Below are positions 37,766 through 46,891 of a DNA stretch of 64,000 nucleotides, one piece after another. The notes beneath the pieces are model-generated. The model saw only the letters and a program-made list of their open reading frames with translations. It was not told where the DNA came from and did no database searches. The DNA is from Harenicola maris (lineage in GTDB: Bacteria > Pseudomonadota > Alphaproteobacteria > Rhodobacterales > Rhodobacteraceae), in assembly GCA_018524345.1 (NCBI GenBank), contig JADQAZ010000003.1, positions 620,001 to 684,000 of the forward strand. The letters run 5' to 3'. Both the position numbers and the translations under genes were made by a program. How positions within the stretch are numbered: position 1 is the stretch's first letter; each line of letters begins with the position of its first letter.

Positions 37766-38374
37766 ATGTTTGCAGGCGCACAAGTATCCCTATACCCGAT
37801 GACCGACGGATTCGTTGACGTCATTTTATCATCCCTAAAGGCTTTAGACGCGTGGCGGGACAGGCTGCGGATAGAAACCGATGACATTTCAACCCTGATC
37901 GTCGGCCCTCCGGAAGTTTTGTTTCCCGCATTGCGAGACCTTTATGCGCAGGCCGCAGCGACAGGCGCACATGTCGTGTTGCGGGCCACCCTGTCGCGGG
38001 GCTGTCCTGGCGAGCCGAATGATCCGATTTGCCAAACCGGCGCCTTGGCCAACCCCAAGGAACCCTTGGCCTCCCGCCAACAGGCCGCCCTACGTGCAAT
38101 CCAGGCGTGCCCTAGCAAAGGACAAGCCGCAGATGCGCAATTCTCGCTCTATGTAATGGGCGCGGGCGATCACATGGACGAGATCATGGGCTGCATCGAT
38201 TTCCTCAAGCGCAGCGGCACCTTTGATCGGTCAAAGAATTTCTGCACCCGTTTAACGGGCGATGCAGGGCCTGTTTTCGCCACGCTTCAACAGGCGTTTT
38301 GCCAGTTCGGCCCGCCGACGGGCCATGTGACGGTTGATCTTACGGTATCCGCCAACAGCCCTTCAAAACGCTGA
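37766..38374 (+). CDS. YkoF-family thiamine/hydroxymethylpyrimidine-binding protein
   Basis: 202-aa cytoplasmic protein with tandem YkoF-like alpha-beta domains: the first begins GAQVSLYPMTDGFVDVI and the second AQFSLYVMGAGDHMDEI, a clear internal repeat about 120 residues apart. YkoF binds thiamine and its pyrimidine moiety. It is the first gene under the TPP riboswitch and precedes a thiXZY-type transporter. Confidence 0.9.
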   Translation: MFAGAQVSLYPMTDGFVDVILSSLKALDAWRDRLRIETDDISTLIVGPPEVLFPALRDLYAQAAATGAHVVLRATLSRGCPGEPNDPICQTGALANPKEPLASRQQAALRAIQACPSKGQAADAQFSLYVMGAGDHMDEIMGCIDFLKRSGTFDRSKNFCTRLTGDAGPVFATLQQAFCQFGPPTGHVTVDLTVSANSPSKR

Positions 38375-38378
38375 TCGG

Positions 38379-39167
38379 ATGCAGCGCCCCATACCTCGCC
38401 CCAGCGGCAGAGGGCTGACACGCGGCATACCTGCCGTCCTAAGTCTGGCCTGTGCCTTTGTGATCTGGGAAGTCTATGTTCGCTTGTCAGGCATCTCGCC
38501 GCTCATGCTGCCTGCGCCGTCGCGGGTGGTGGATCAGATCGTGCAAAATCGCGCCCTGTTGTGGGCCAACACGATCCCGACAGTGAAAGCCACCTGCGCA
38601 GGGTTTGCTTTGTCCCTGTCGGTTTCTTTTGGTCTGTCGGTCGCCTTGGATTTCATGCCGCGGCTGCGCCGTGCGCTGTTCCCAATATTTGTGGTCAGCC
38701 AGACCCTTCCCCTCGTGGCGATTGCGCCCTTGGTTGTGCTGTGGTTCGGGTTTGACCTGACGCCCAAGATCCTGATCGTGGCTTTGGTGACCTTCTTCCC
38801 CATGTTGGTGGCCTTGGTGGATGGATATGAGGCGACGGATCGCGAGATCGAGGACCTGATGCGCTCCATGGGCGCCAGTCGCCTCCAGGTTTTCCGCTCA
38901 GCGCGCCTGCCCTCTGCGATGCCCTACTTTTTCGCAGGTTTGAGGATTTCGATCACCTATGCCGTCGTAGCGGCGATATTTGCAGAATATGTGGGGGCAA
39001 GGGCAGGGCTCGGGATTGTGATCCTGAATGCCAAGAACAGTTTCCGCCCCGATCTTGTTCTTGCCGCTGTGGTCATCAGTTCTTTGCTGACCCTGTGCCT
39101 GTTTGGCTGCACGGCATTACTGCAACGTGTGGTGCTTGGCTGGCGCGATGTGGAGGGGCACAGATGA
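38379..39167 (+). CDS. thiX: ABC transporter permease ThiX (thiamine precursor uptake)
   Basis: 262-aa permease of the SsuC/TauC type. The EAA loop reads LMRSMGASRLQVFRSARLPSAMP. The N-terminus is basic and is followed by about six helices. The ATG at 38379 lies five bases after the ykoF stop. It is assigned to pyrimidine-precursor import because of the riboswitch and the NMT1-type receptor in the operon. Confidence 0.88.
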   Translation: MQRPIPRPSGRGLTRGIPAVLSLACAFVIWEVYVRLSGISPLMLPAPSRVVDQIVQNRALLWANTIPTVKATCAGFALSLSVSFGLSVALDFMPRLRRALFPIFVVSQTLPLVAIAPLVVLWFGFDLTPKILIVALVTFFPMLVALVDGYEATDREIEDLMRSMGASRLQVFRSARLPSAMPYFFAGLRISITYAVVAAIFAEYVGARAGLGIVILNAKNSFRPDLVLAAVVISSLLTLCLFGCTALLQRVVLGWRDVEGHR

Positions 39168-39919
39168 GCTTTCTGGAAATGGAAAACGTTTCGGTGACCC
39201 TCGGGGATACGGCTGTGCTGGAGAAGATCAGCATGCGGGTCGAGGAGGGGGAGTTCGTGTCGATCCTCGGGCCCTCGGGTGCGGGGAAGTCTACGCTTTT
39301 TCGTCTGCTGACCGGGGGGCTGCCGCTGCAAGGGGGGCGTATCAGTTTTGGAGGTGAACCCCTAGCCGCGCGCAAGAACGGGTTTGCCTTTATGCCGCAA
39401 CGCGACGCTCTGATGCCCTGGCGGCGGATCATCGACAATCTGACCCTTGGTCTTGAGGTGCAGGGAACCAGACGCAGAGAAGCGCGGGCGAAGGTGATGC
39501 CCTTGCTGGCAGATTTCGGGCTGGAGGGGTTTGCCGATCACTATCCTGCACAGCTTTCGGGAGGGATGCGTCAGCGGGCGGCTTTGTTGCGCACGGTTGT
39601 TCTTGGCCGGCCAATGCAATTGCTGGACGAGCCCTTCGGCGCGCTAGACGCGCTGACGCGGATCCAGATGCAAAGATGGTTCGAGGCGCGTTGGCAAAAG
39701 GCCCGCTGGACGAGCCTTTTGGTCACCCATGACATACGCGAGGCGGTGGCCCTGTCCGATCGCATCTATGTCCTGTCCCCGCGTCCCGCGCGGGTGATTG
39801 CCGAGTTTGCCGTTCCGATCCCGCGGCCGCGCCTTGTCGAGGCGCCCGGTGCGCAGGCCCACGCCATTGAGTCAGAGCTTTTAGAAACCCTTCTTCAACA
39901 AACGAGAGAACACCCATGA
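39164..39919 (+). CDS. thiZ: ABC transporter ATP-binding protein ThiZ
   Basis: 251-aa ATPase. Walker A GPSGAGKST, signature [13 protein letters not shown], Walker B MQLLDEPFGALDALT and the switch VTHDIREA are all intact. The ATG overlaps the permease stop (ATGA). A short run of the same frame opens upstream at 39095 but would overlap the permease gene. Confidence 0.9.
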   Translation: MSFLEMENVSVTLGDTAVLEKISMRVEEGEFVSILGPSGAGKSTLFRLLTGGLPLQGGRISFGGEPLAARKNGFAFMPQRDALMPWRRIIDNLTLGLEVQGTRRREARAKVMPLLADFGLEGFADHYPAQLSGGMRQRAALLRTVVLGRPMQLLDEPFGALDALTRIQMQRWFEARWQKARWTSLLVTHDIREAVALSDRIYVLSPRPARVIAEFAVPIPRPRLVEAPGAQAHAIESELLETLLQQTREHP

Positions 39920-40905
39920 AGCAATTTTTGACCGCCGCATTCATCGCCTTGGCGCTGCCTGCCGAGGCGCAGGAGAAACTGACTGTTGCCCTCGATTGGA
40001 CGCCCAATACAAATCACGTGGGCCTTTACGTCGCGCAGGCGAAGGGCTGGTTCGAGGAGGCAGGACTGCAGGTCGATATCCTGCCCTATACCGATACCTC
40101 CTCTGGCACTTTGGTCGCGGCGGGGCTGGCCGAGTTTGGCATCCTGAGCGCCGTAGGCTTTTATTCCCAGCGTGCGACCGGAGCGGATATGGCCGCTGTA
40201 ATGGCCGTTGTGCAGCATGAGACCGGACGGTTGGTATTCAACGGCGAGCGCAGCGACATTCAACGGCCCGCCGATCTGGACGGCAAGACCTATGCGGGTT
40301 TTGGCAGTGCTTGGGAAAATGCACTGATCTCTTCTATAATTCGCAATGACGGGGGCTCTGGCGCGTTTGACACAGTCACCTTAGGAACCTCTGCCTATGA
40401 GGCTCTCGCGAATGGAAGTGTGGATTTCACCCTTGAAGTGAGCACTTGGGAAGGCGTGAACTCTGTGTTGCTGGAGCGCCCACAGCGGGCCTTTCGCTAT
40501 GCCGATTTTGGTGTGCCGGATCAGCACACGACCTTTCTGGGCGGGAATGGAACATGGATTGCGCAGAACCCCGAGGTGACAGAGGCCTTCGTGCAAGCCG
40601 CGCAGCGGGGCTATGCCTTTGCGCAATCGAACCCGGATGAGGCCGCCGATATTCTGATAGCCGAAACAGACGGGATGTTGACCAACCCAGAGCTTGTGCG
40701 GGCCTCTATGCAGGCCATGGTTGAAGGGGGCTTTTTGAAAGATGCGGGTGAGCCTGTCGGCCTGATTGACGAGGCAATGGTGGCCAATATCACCGGCTTT
40801 CTGTTCGAGGCCAGCATCCTGCGCGACCAGGACGGGGCGTCATTGAGCGAAATGCCGGAGGTCTCCACTTGGGTGTCGAACGACTACCTGTCGCTCGAGG
40901 AGTGA
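39916..40905 (+). CDS. thiY: NMT1/THI5-like substrate-binding protein ThiY
   Basis: 329-aa periplasmic receptor, likely for formylaminopyrimidine or hydroxymethylpyrimidine. It has a short signal peptide (cleavage near AEAQEK) and the THI5/NMT1 core: LDWTPNTNHVGLYVAQAKGW at residues 33 and on, and TYAGFGSAWEN. It overlaps thiZ by four bases and ends the operon. Confidence 0.92.
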   Translation: MKQFLTAAFIALALPAEAQEKLTVALDWTPNTNHVGLYVAQAKGWFEEAGLQVDILPYTDTSSGTLVAAGLAEFGILSAVGFYSQRATGADMAAVMAVVQHETGRLVFNGERSDIQRPADLDGKTYAGFGSAWENALISSIIRNDGGSGAFDTVTLGTSAYEALANGSVDFTLEVSTWEGVNSVLLERPQRAFRYADFGVPDQHTTFLGGNGTWIAQNPEVTEAFVQAAQRGYAFAQSNPDEAADILIAETDGMLTNPELVRASMQAMVEGGFLKDAGEPVGLIDEAMVANITGFLFEASILRDQDGASLSEMPEVSTWVSNDYLSLEE

Positions 40906-40909
40906 GGCC

Positions 40910-41791
40910 CTAGGCGGGAGGCCTATTGTGGGCCTCCCTGACCCGCTTGAAGGCATTGAGGGCGCGCATGGTTTTGCCGCCGTCGATGCTGGCAAGGTCG
41001 AGGATGATTGTGTTGGCGATGGTCATCGGCACGACGAGGGATTGGGACTCTCCCGCGCCGCCTCGGGAGACACAGATTTGCGTGTTCTGCGGGGCGATCA
41101 GGTGATCTTCCTGAACATCGGTGAGCAGAAGGCAGGCCGCGCCGCGTTCGGAGGCAAGGGTTGTAAGATGGGCAAGTTGCGGCGCGGTGCCGCGAAAGCA
41201 GCTTAGGAACAGAACGTCGCGCTCGGTCATGGAATAGACCCATTCGACCTGCTGTTGGCCGGCATTGCCCAGATCTACAGCGTCAAAGCCTGAGCGGCGC
41301 AGGCGCATGGCGATCAGTTTGGCAAGAGCGGTTCCGTGGCTTGTTCCGGAGGTAAAGATACGTTGAGCCTTCAGGAGAGTGGTGGCGAAGGTGCGTATCT
41401 GCGCGTCGGTGACATTATCGCGCAGATGCTCGAGGGCGGAGATTTCGCTGTCGATGAGGGAGGAAAGCAGACCGCCGTCGCCCGCGCGCGCGATACGGGC
41501 GGCGATGCGGGCGTTGGGGTCGGCAAATTCGCTTTGCCCCTCCATCAGGCTGTTTTGCATGAAGGTCCGGAATTCGGGGTAGCCTTTGAACCCCAAGCGC
41601 CGCGCAAGTCGCACGGCGGAGGCGGGGTGTACGCCCGCACGCGAAGAGACCTCTGTGCTGTTCTCGAAGGCGCCGCGAATGGGGTCGCTTGTCAGCACCT
41701 TGAGGAGCCTTGTATCGGCATCGGTCAGCTTGGCGAAATTCTGGGTGATCAGCTGAGCGATATCCGAGGAGAGGTTGGGTATTTCGTTCAT
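40910..41791 (-). CDS. MurR/RpiR-family transcriptional regulator
   Basis: 293 aa. The N-terminal RpiR helix-turn-helix (STEVSSRAGVHPASAVRLARRLGFKGYPEF, in part) and the C-terminal SIS sugar-phosphate domain (IFTSGTSHGTALAKLIAMRL; DVLFLSCFRGTAPQ) are clear. It is the last gene of the leftward ABC operon, 21 bp after the ATPase gene, so it probably regulates that operon in response to a phosphorylated metabolite. Confidence 0.88.
   Translation of the reverse strand: MNEIPNLSSDIAQLITQNFAKLTDADTRLLKVLTSDPIRGAFENSTEVSSRAGVHPASAVRLARRLGFKGYPEFRTFMQNSLMEGQSEFADPNARIAARIARAGDGGLLSSLIDSEISALEHLRDNVTDAQIRTFATTLLKAQRIFTSGTSHGTALAKLIAMRLRRSGFDAVDLGNAGQQQVEWVYSMTERDVLFLSCFRGTAPQLAHLTTLASERGAACLLLTDVQEDHLIAPQNTQICVSRGGAGESQSLVVPMTIANTIILDLASIDGGKTMRALNAFKRVREAHNRPPA
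40916..40938. terminator. Hairpin between convergent thiY and rpiR-type genes
   Basis: An 8-bp stem GGGAGGCC / GGCCTCCC with a seven-base loop, 11 bp after the thiY stop and inside the last codons of the convergent regulator. It could act as a terminator in either direction; no T-run is present. Confidence 0.45.
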
Positions 41792-41812
41792 TGTATCTGC
41801 ACGCCTTGTGCC

Positions 41813-42892
41813 CTAGGCCGGAGCTACAGCGCACGGCGCGCCTGCTTGCCGTTGGGCGGTGTTGAAATGGTCCAATCTGTCCCCTGTGATAGCATCAAAG
41901 CAGAGCGCCTGCGAAGGGCTGAGCGAGAGCCAGATATCCTCGCCATCCTCTGGGAGGCCATCCCCCCGTGCGACCACGGCGGAGAGGCGGCCTGCCTCGC
42001 TTTCGCAATGGACGATAAAGGTCGCGCCGGTCATTTCGGTAAGGGCAACGCGGGCCGCGATGGAGGGGCCGCTGACGGGGGCGCGATGCAGGGTCAGGGC
42101 CTCTGGCCGGAAGCCGACATCGACGTTATGCGGCCCGGCCCATCCGTTGATGCAATCGGCGGGGACAAAGTTCATGGCGGGGGCGCCCAGGAAACCCGCA
42201 ACAAATCGGTTCGCTGGCCGGTCATAGATGACGTCCGGCGTGTCGAATTGCTGAAGATGGCCATCCTTCATCACGGCGACGCGGTCTGCGAGGGAAAGCG
42301 CCTCTGTCTGGTCGTGGGTGACGTATATGATCGTCGCGCCGAGTTGGCGGTGCAGGTCCTTGATCTCTGTCCTCATGGCGACGCGAAGGGCGTTGTCGAG
42401 GTTGGACAAAGGCTCATCCATCAAGAAGGTAGAGCATTCGCGGGCCATGGCGCGGCCCATGGCAACCCGTTGCCTTTGGCCGCCAGAGAGGGCGCCAGGT
42501 TTGCGATCAAGATAAGGAGTGAGTTGCAGGGTATCGGCGACGGCGCGGGCGCGGGCGAGGCGCTCTGCCTTGGGAACTTTGCGCAGTTCCAGCCCGAAGG
42601 CGATGTTTTCCAGCACCGTCATGTGGGGATAGAGCGCATAGTTTTGAAAGATCATGCCAATGTCTCGGTCTTGCGGGGGCATGTCATTGGCGCGCTTGCC
42701 GTCAATCACCAGCTCGCCCTGCTCGCAGGGATCAAGCCCGGCCAGAAGGCGCAGCAGGGTGGATTTGCCACAGCCCGAGGGGCCGACGATGACGATGAAT
42801 TCGCCGTGCTGGATATCCATCGAGACTCCATGCAGGACCTGCGCACCACCGGGGTAGGATTTGCGGATATCTGTGAGGGTGATCGCGCTCAT
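41813..42892 (-). CDS. ugpC: ABC transporter ATP-binding protein, UgpC/MalK class
   Basis: 359-aa ATPase with a C-terminal TOBE/MalK regulatory domain (VGFRPEALTLHR). Walker A GPSGCGKST, signature LSGGQRQRVAMGRAM, Walker B TFLMDEPLSNLD and the switch YVTHDQTEA are intact. It overlaps the glycerophosphodiesterase gene by four bases. Glycerol-phosphate or glycerophosphodiester transport is inferred from that gene. Confidence 0.9.
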   Translation of the reverse strand: MSAITLTDIRKSYPGGAQVLHGVSMDIQHGEFIVIVGPSGCGKSTLLRLLAGLDPCEQGELVIDGKRANDMPPQDRDIGMIFQNYALYPHMTVLENIAFGLELRKVPKAERLARARAVADTLQLTPYLDRKPGALSGGQRQRVAMGRAMARECSTFLMDEPLSNLDNALRVAMRTEIKDLHRQLGATIIYVTHDQTEALSLADRVAVMKDGHLQQFDTPDVIYDRPANRFVAGFLGAPAMNFVPADCINGWAGPHNVDVGFRPEALTLHRAPVSGPSIAARVALTEMTGATFIVHCESEAGRLSAVVARGDGLPEDGEDIWLSLSPSQALCFDAITGDRLDHFNTAQRQAGAPCAVAPA

Positions 42893-43662
42893 GCCGCCGC
42901 CTCCTTGTGGAATGATTTACGCACCTCGATGGCGAGGAGGGGCCGGTCTGTGGTGAAAACCTTGACCCCGAGGGAGAGCGCCTTGGTGATCTGCGCCTCG
43001 CTGTGGGCGGCCCAGCAACCGAAGTCCAATCCGGCCTTGGTGATCTGTTCCATCGTGGCGGCATCCGTATGGTCGATGTTGAGGCCGATTTCGGGGATGC
43101 GGTGCGCCTGTGCCAATTCGATCATCGCCTTGATGCCCAGTTGTTTTTGCACCGGCGGGCTGACAAGCCAGAGGAAGGGCCGCGATGTGTGGCGTGCGAT
43201 CTCTTCAAGGTTAGCAACCATGAAGGAGGAGAAACCCGTGCGCTCCAGCATGCCGTGGCGGGAGAGTTCCTCAATCGCCTTTGGGACAAAACCGGCATAG
43301 GGCATGCCGTTCTGGTCGGGCTTGAATTCACAGCGGAAGGTGACCGCGCTGTCTTTGTAGATGCCGCAGAGTTCGGCAAGGGAAATAGGGTGTTCATCGA
43401 CGCCGTAGTTGATAGAGGCAGCGCGGATTTCGGCCTCTGTCCTGTCGATCAAGGCACCGCTGCTGTCTGTTGTGCGGTCAAGTGTGGCGTCGTGATGGAC
43501 CATGATGGCGCCGTCGCGGCTTGGGTGAATGTCAAATTCGACCTCTTCAAGGGGGAGCGCTGCCGTGGCGCGAAAGCCGGTTGGCGTGCTGTCGCCAAAA
43601 TTCAAGGTGCCGCCGCGGTGGGATGCGATGCGTGTCATGTGTTTTGTCCTTGTGTCGGTCAT
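42889..43662 (-). CDS. Glycerophosphodiester phosphodiesterase family protein
   Basis: 257-aa GDPD TIM barrel without a signal peptide. The catalytic and metal residues are visible in SHRGG, EVEFDIH, MVHHDATLDRTTD and FRCEFKP. The start at 43662 overlaps the permease stop (ATGA); an internal ATG at 43638 is also possible. It would split imported glycerophosphodiesters into glycerol-3-phosphate and an alcohol in the cytoplasm. Its place inside the ABC operon, before the ATPase, argues that the transporter brings in its substrate. Confidence 0.88.
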   Translation of the reverse strand: MTDTRTKHMTRIASHRGGTLNFGDSTPTGFRATAALPLEEVEFDIHPSRDGAIMVHHDATLDRTTDSSGALIDRTEAEIRAASINYGVDEHPISLAELCGIYKDSAVTFRCEFKPDQNGMPYAGFVPKAIEELSRHGMLERTGFSSFMVANLEEIARHTSRPFLWLVSPPVQKQLGIKAMIELAQAHRIPEIGLNIDHTDAATMEQITKAGLDFGCWAAHSEAQITKALSLGVKVFTTDRPLLAIEVRKSFHKEAAA

Positions 43663-44468
43663 TTTACGGCGCCCATCATCATGCCGCGGATCAGGTGACG
43701 CTCCACTAGAACAAACCCGACGATAACCGGCAGGATCGTGATGGTGGAGGCGGCCATGACGAGGGGCCAGTTGATGATGTCTTCGCCCGGGTTCACGCGA
43801 TAAAGCCGCGCCAAGCCGATTTGCAGGGTGTAGAGGTCCTCTTTCCCGATCGCGACGAGCGGCCAGATGTAATTGTTCCATTCGGAGATGAAGATATAGA
43901 GGCCCATCGAGAGGATCGCGGGTTTGGATAGGGGGATGATCACCCGCCTCAGCACCTTGAGCGGCGAGGCGCCATCCATATAGGCGGCCTCGTCCAAGGC
44001 GCGGGGAATGCCTCGGATATACTGCCGAAGAAAAAAGGCCGCAAACCCGTTGGAAATGGCGGGCAGGACAAGCCCTGCATAGGTGTCCAGCAGCCCCGCC
44101 TTCGCCAGCGTAAGGTAATTCGGGATCAAGGTAATATGGCTGGGGATCATCAGGGTTGCCACCACCGCGCCAAAGAGCAGGTTGCTGCCGCCAAAAGTAT
44201 AGCGGGCAAAGGCAAAGGCGGCGCAGGTGGCCACAGCCAGACCGATCACCGTAACAAGACCCGAAACGATCACCGAATTGAGCAGGTAGCGGGCAAAGTT
44301 ATACTGCCCGATGGCCATTTCGTAATTGCCAAGGGTGAAGTCGATGGTGCCAGTGTAATAGGCATCTGTCGTTTGAAACGACATCCAGACGGAATAGAGC
44401 ACCGGCGACAGGAAGAGTAGGCCAGCGGCAAGGGCCAGGCAGGCGAGAAGGGGGTTCTCAGGCTTCAT
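43659..44468 (-). CDS. ugpE: ABC transporter permease, UgpE/MalG class
   Basis: 269-aa permease with six helices. The EAA loop reads EAAYMDGASPLKVLRRVIIP, preceded by the typical FFLRQYIRGIPRALD. It overlaps the upstream permease gene by 11 bases. With the gene at 44458 it forms the membrane heterodimer of a CUT1 transporter. Confidence 0.9.
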   Translation of the reverse strand: MKPENPLLACLALAAGLLFLSPVLYSVWMSFQTTDAYYTGTIDFTLGNYEMAIGQYNFARYLLNSVIVSGLVTVIGLAVATCAAFAFARYTFGGSNLLFGAVVATLMIPSHITLIPNYLTLAKAGLLDTYAGLVLPAISNGFAAFFLRQYIRGIPRALDEAAYMDGASPLKVLRRVIIPLSKPAILSMGLYIFISEWNNYIWPLVAIGKEDLYTLQIGLARLYRVNPGEDIINWPLVMAASTITILPVIVGFVLVERHLIRGMMMGAVK

Positions 44469-45327
44469 AATGCACCTTTCGGCCGATGACGCGGGATTTG
44501 ATCACCGCCAGAGTGATGAGAAGGATGAAAAGAAGCACGGCGAGAGCAGAGCCGACGCCGATGTCAAAGAGGGTGAAGCCCACGCGGTAGAGCATATTGA
44601 CCACCAAATCGGTCGCCCCCGCAGGGCCGCCCTTGGTCATCACATCGACAATGGTAAAGACCTGAAACGCCTCAATCACCGAGACCATGAGCAGGAAATA
44701 TGTCGTGGGCATCACCAGCGGTACGGTGATGCGGCGGAACACATGGCCTTTGCGTCCGCCATCCACGGCGGCGGCGTCATAAAGCTCTGTCCCGATGGCC
44801 TGAAGTCCGGCGATGTAGATGATGATGTCGTAGCCGAGCTGTTTCCATGTGTTGACGAAGATCAACACCCAAAGGGCGATTTGCGGCTCTTGCAGCCAAG
44901 CGACTTTGGACAGGCCAAGGCCGGTCAGAAGCGCATTCATCATGCCGTAGTCGGTTGAAAACACCCAAGAGAAGACCACACCGATAGCCACCGTGGAGGT
45001 GACAGCAGGTAGGAACAAGGCCCCACGCATCAAGCGCGAGACCCATGTTTCGCGCAGCAGCTGGCTGGCGATGAAGAGGGCAAGCAACAAGCGGAGCGGA
45101 ACGGAGAAAAGTGCAAACACAGCGGTGACGCGCAGGGCGTTCCAGAATTCGCGGCTGTCCAGAAGAAGGCGGTAGTTATCAAACCCGACGAAGGGTTTGG
45201 TGGGCGACAGAAAATCCCATTCCCGCATGCTGAGGTTCACGCTCTGGACGATCGGCACATAGGTAAAGACCGCGATAAAGGCGAGCAGGGGCAGAACGAA
45301 GAGATAGGGTGTTATACGGCGCAGCAT
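44458..45327 (-). CDS. ugpA: ABC transporter permease, UgpA/MalF class
   Basis: 289-aa permease starting at MLRRITPYLFVLPLL. The EAA loop is ELYDAAAVDGGRKGHVFRRI. The frame is open further upstream, but that stretch crosses the hairpin and shows no protein-like sequence. It is the first permease after the receptor gene. Confidence 0.9.
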   Translation of the reverse strand: MLRRITPYLFVLPLLAFIAVFTYVPIVQSVNLSMREWDFLSPTKPFVGFDNYRLLLDSREFWNALRVTAVFALFSVPLRLLLALFIASQLLRETWVSRLMRGALFLPAVTSTVAIGVVFSWVFSTDYGMMNALLTGLGLSKVAWLQEPQIALWVLIFVNTWKQLGYDIIIYIAGLQAIGTELYDAAAVDGGRKGHVFRRITVPLVMPTTYFLLMVSVIEAFQVFTIVDVMTKGGPAGATDLVVNMLYRVGFTLFDIGVGSALAVLLFILLITLAVIKSRVIGRKVHYEA

Positions 45328-45350
45328 CGAACGGCCTTTTTTATGGGAGA

Positions 45351-45376
45351 GCAAGGCCCCGAGGTCGGGGCCTTGC
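45351..45376 (-). promoter_or_regulatory. Perfect hairpin between ugp-type receptor and permease genes
   Basis: GCAAGGCCCCG / CGGGGCCTTGC, an 11-bp GC-rich perfect stem with a four-base loop, in the 68-bp intercistronic gap. No T-run follows on the transcribed strand, consistent with transcript stabilisation and partial attenuation. Confidence 0.75.
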
Positions 45377-45395
45377 CATTTGTTGGTGGGGGGAA

Positions 45396-46667
45396 TTAAC
45401 GCTTCAGACGCTCGGCCTCGGCGCGGGTGCGCTCGGCGAACTCGGTCAAGACGTCGGAGACTTCGCGCTGACCCAGTGCCATGGCCTGCCAAAGATCGTA
45501 TTCTGAGGCGCGCATCCAGGTCACCACAGGCGGGCGCGGGCGGCCGCGTGCCACGTCAAGCTGGTTGATGGCCACGTCGATGCCGGGTTTTTCGGCCAGA
45601 GCCTCGATCGCGAGGGGTTGCTCTGCGGTCTTTTGGTTGATGGGCATGTAGCCTGTCGCCGAGAACCACAAAGCGTTGGATTCAGGGGAGGCTGCGAAGC
45701 TGATGAACTTGAACGCGGCGTCCTGAACTTCGCTATCAGAGGTGGACAGAATGCCGATACCAGCGCCGCCGATTGGCACGGCGCAGACCTTGTTACAAGG
45801 CATCGGCACCACAGCCACATCCTCGCCCAAAGCGGAGGAGGCACGGCCGTAATTGCCGGTGGAGTTGATCATCATGCCGACACGACCAGCAAGGAAGGCG
45901 TCGCGCCCGTTGTTTTCCTTGGTCACGCCGTCAGGGGAGGCAACTTCGTGCTCGTGCACAAGGGAGGCCATGAATTCATAGGCCTCAATCGTGTTGGGGG
46001 CGTCGAGCATGATCTCGCCAGAGACGCTGTCGATCAGGTCGCTGTCATTGCCCATGACAAGGCCCCAGCGGGCGAATTGACCGGGAGCGGCGATGCCGGT
46101 GATGCCCTCGTCGCCCAGAGTGTCCGTGATCTTCTGGGCCGCGGCGAGGAGGTCCTCATAGGTGCCGAGGGGCGTGTCTTCGCTCAGGCCCGCGCGTTCG
46201 AAGATGTCTTTGTTGAAATACAAAACTGGCGTGGAGGAGTTGAAGGGAACAATGTAGTTTTTGCCCTGATAGACGCCAACCTCGCGGGCGAAGTTGAACA
46301 GGTCATCCTTAAGGGGATCGGCGTCGACATAGGGCGTCAGATCCTTAAGAACACCGCGATCGGCGAAGAGGCCGTAGCGTGTGACCTCCATGATCACGGC
46401 ATCGGGCGCGCGCTGTGCGGGGATGGCCGCCTGCAGCTTGGTCACGATGTCGTTGTAGTTGCCGATCTCTTGCGCGTCGATTTTGATGTCGGCGTTTTCG
46501 GCTTCGAATTTTTCAATGATCTGGGCCAGAGCTTCGCCGGAGGCGCCGCCAAAGCTGTGCCAGAATTCAACTGTGACATCAGCCGATGCCAGGGTTGTGG
46601 TGCCGAGCAGGGCCAGGATGGCGGTGCCAGAGATGTTTCGTAGGTGTGCAATCATTTTGATACCCAT
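45396..46667 (-). CDS. ugpB: ABC transporter substrate-binding protein, UgpB class
   Basis: 423-aa CUT1 receptor (SBP_bac_1) with a signal peptide cleaved near TLASADV (about residue 29). Typical stretches are VEFWHSFGGASGEALAQIIEKFE (in part) and FNSSTPVLYFNKDIFERAGL. It is first in the leftward operon receptor-permease-permease-GDPD-ATPase-regulator. A second possible start is MIAHLRN at 46655. The 224 bp upstream (46668-46891) carry no gene and presumably the promoter. Confidence 0.9.
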   Translation of the reverse strand: MGIKMIAHLRNISGTAILALLGTTTLASADVTVEFWHSFGGASGEALAQIIEKFEAENADIKIDAQEIGNYNDIVTKLQAAIPAQRAPDAVIMEVTRYGLFADRGVLKDLTPYVDADPLKDDLFNFAREVGVYQGKNYIVPFNSSTPVLYFNKDIFERAGLSEDTPLGTYEDLLAAAQKITDTLGDEGITGIAAPGQFARWGLVMGNDSDLIDSVSGEIMLDAPNTIEAYEFMASLVHEHEVASPDGVTKENNGRDAFLAGRVGMMINSTGNYGRASSALGEDVAVVPMPCNKVCAVPIGGAGIGILSTSDSEVQDAAFKFISFAASPESNALWFSATGYMPINQKTAEQPLAIEALAEKPGIDVAINQLDVARGRPRPPVVTWMRASEYDLWQAMALGQREVSDVLTEFAERTRAEAERLKR

Positions 46668-46891
46668 TTTGCAATTTCAGTTGCAGCTTCGTTCGGGCAT
46701 CGAATAGGTCGCGTTTATGAATGTTTCTTAACAGATGCTTGAAGTGTGGGTGACAAAGCGGAGGCTTCGTGCATTAGGTTTGCGCACACACCCCCCTTGT
46801 TTGACTGCATGGTTTGCAATCAAACGTCGGTAGTAGAATAAAGCATGTATCGATGGTGGTGAGGCGTCTGTGGCAGTCGGTGAATTCCGGG

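Noticed and set aside
41336-43300. A plus-strand open frame of 654 codons opposite the ugp-type ATPase and phosphodiesterase genes
   Set aside because: It is antisense to three clearly recognisable genes, has no domain-like sequence, and arises from the high GC at third positions.
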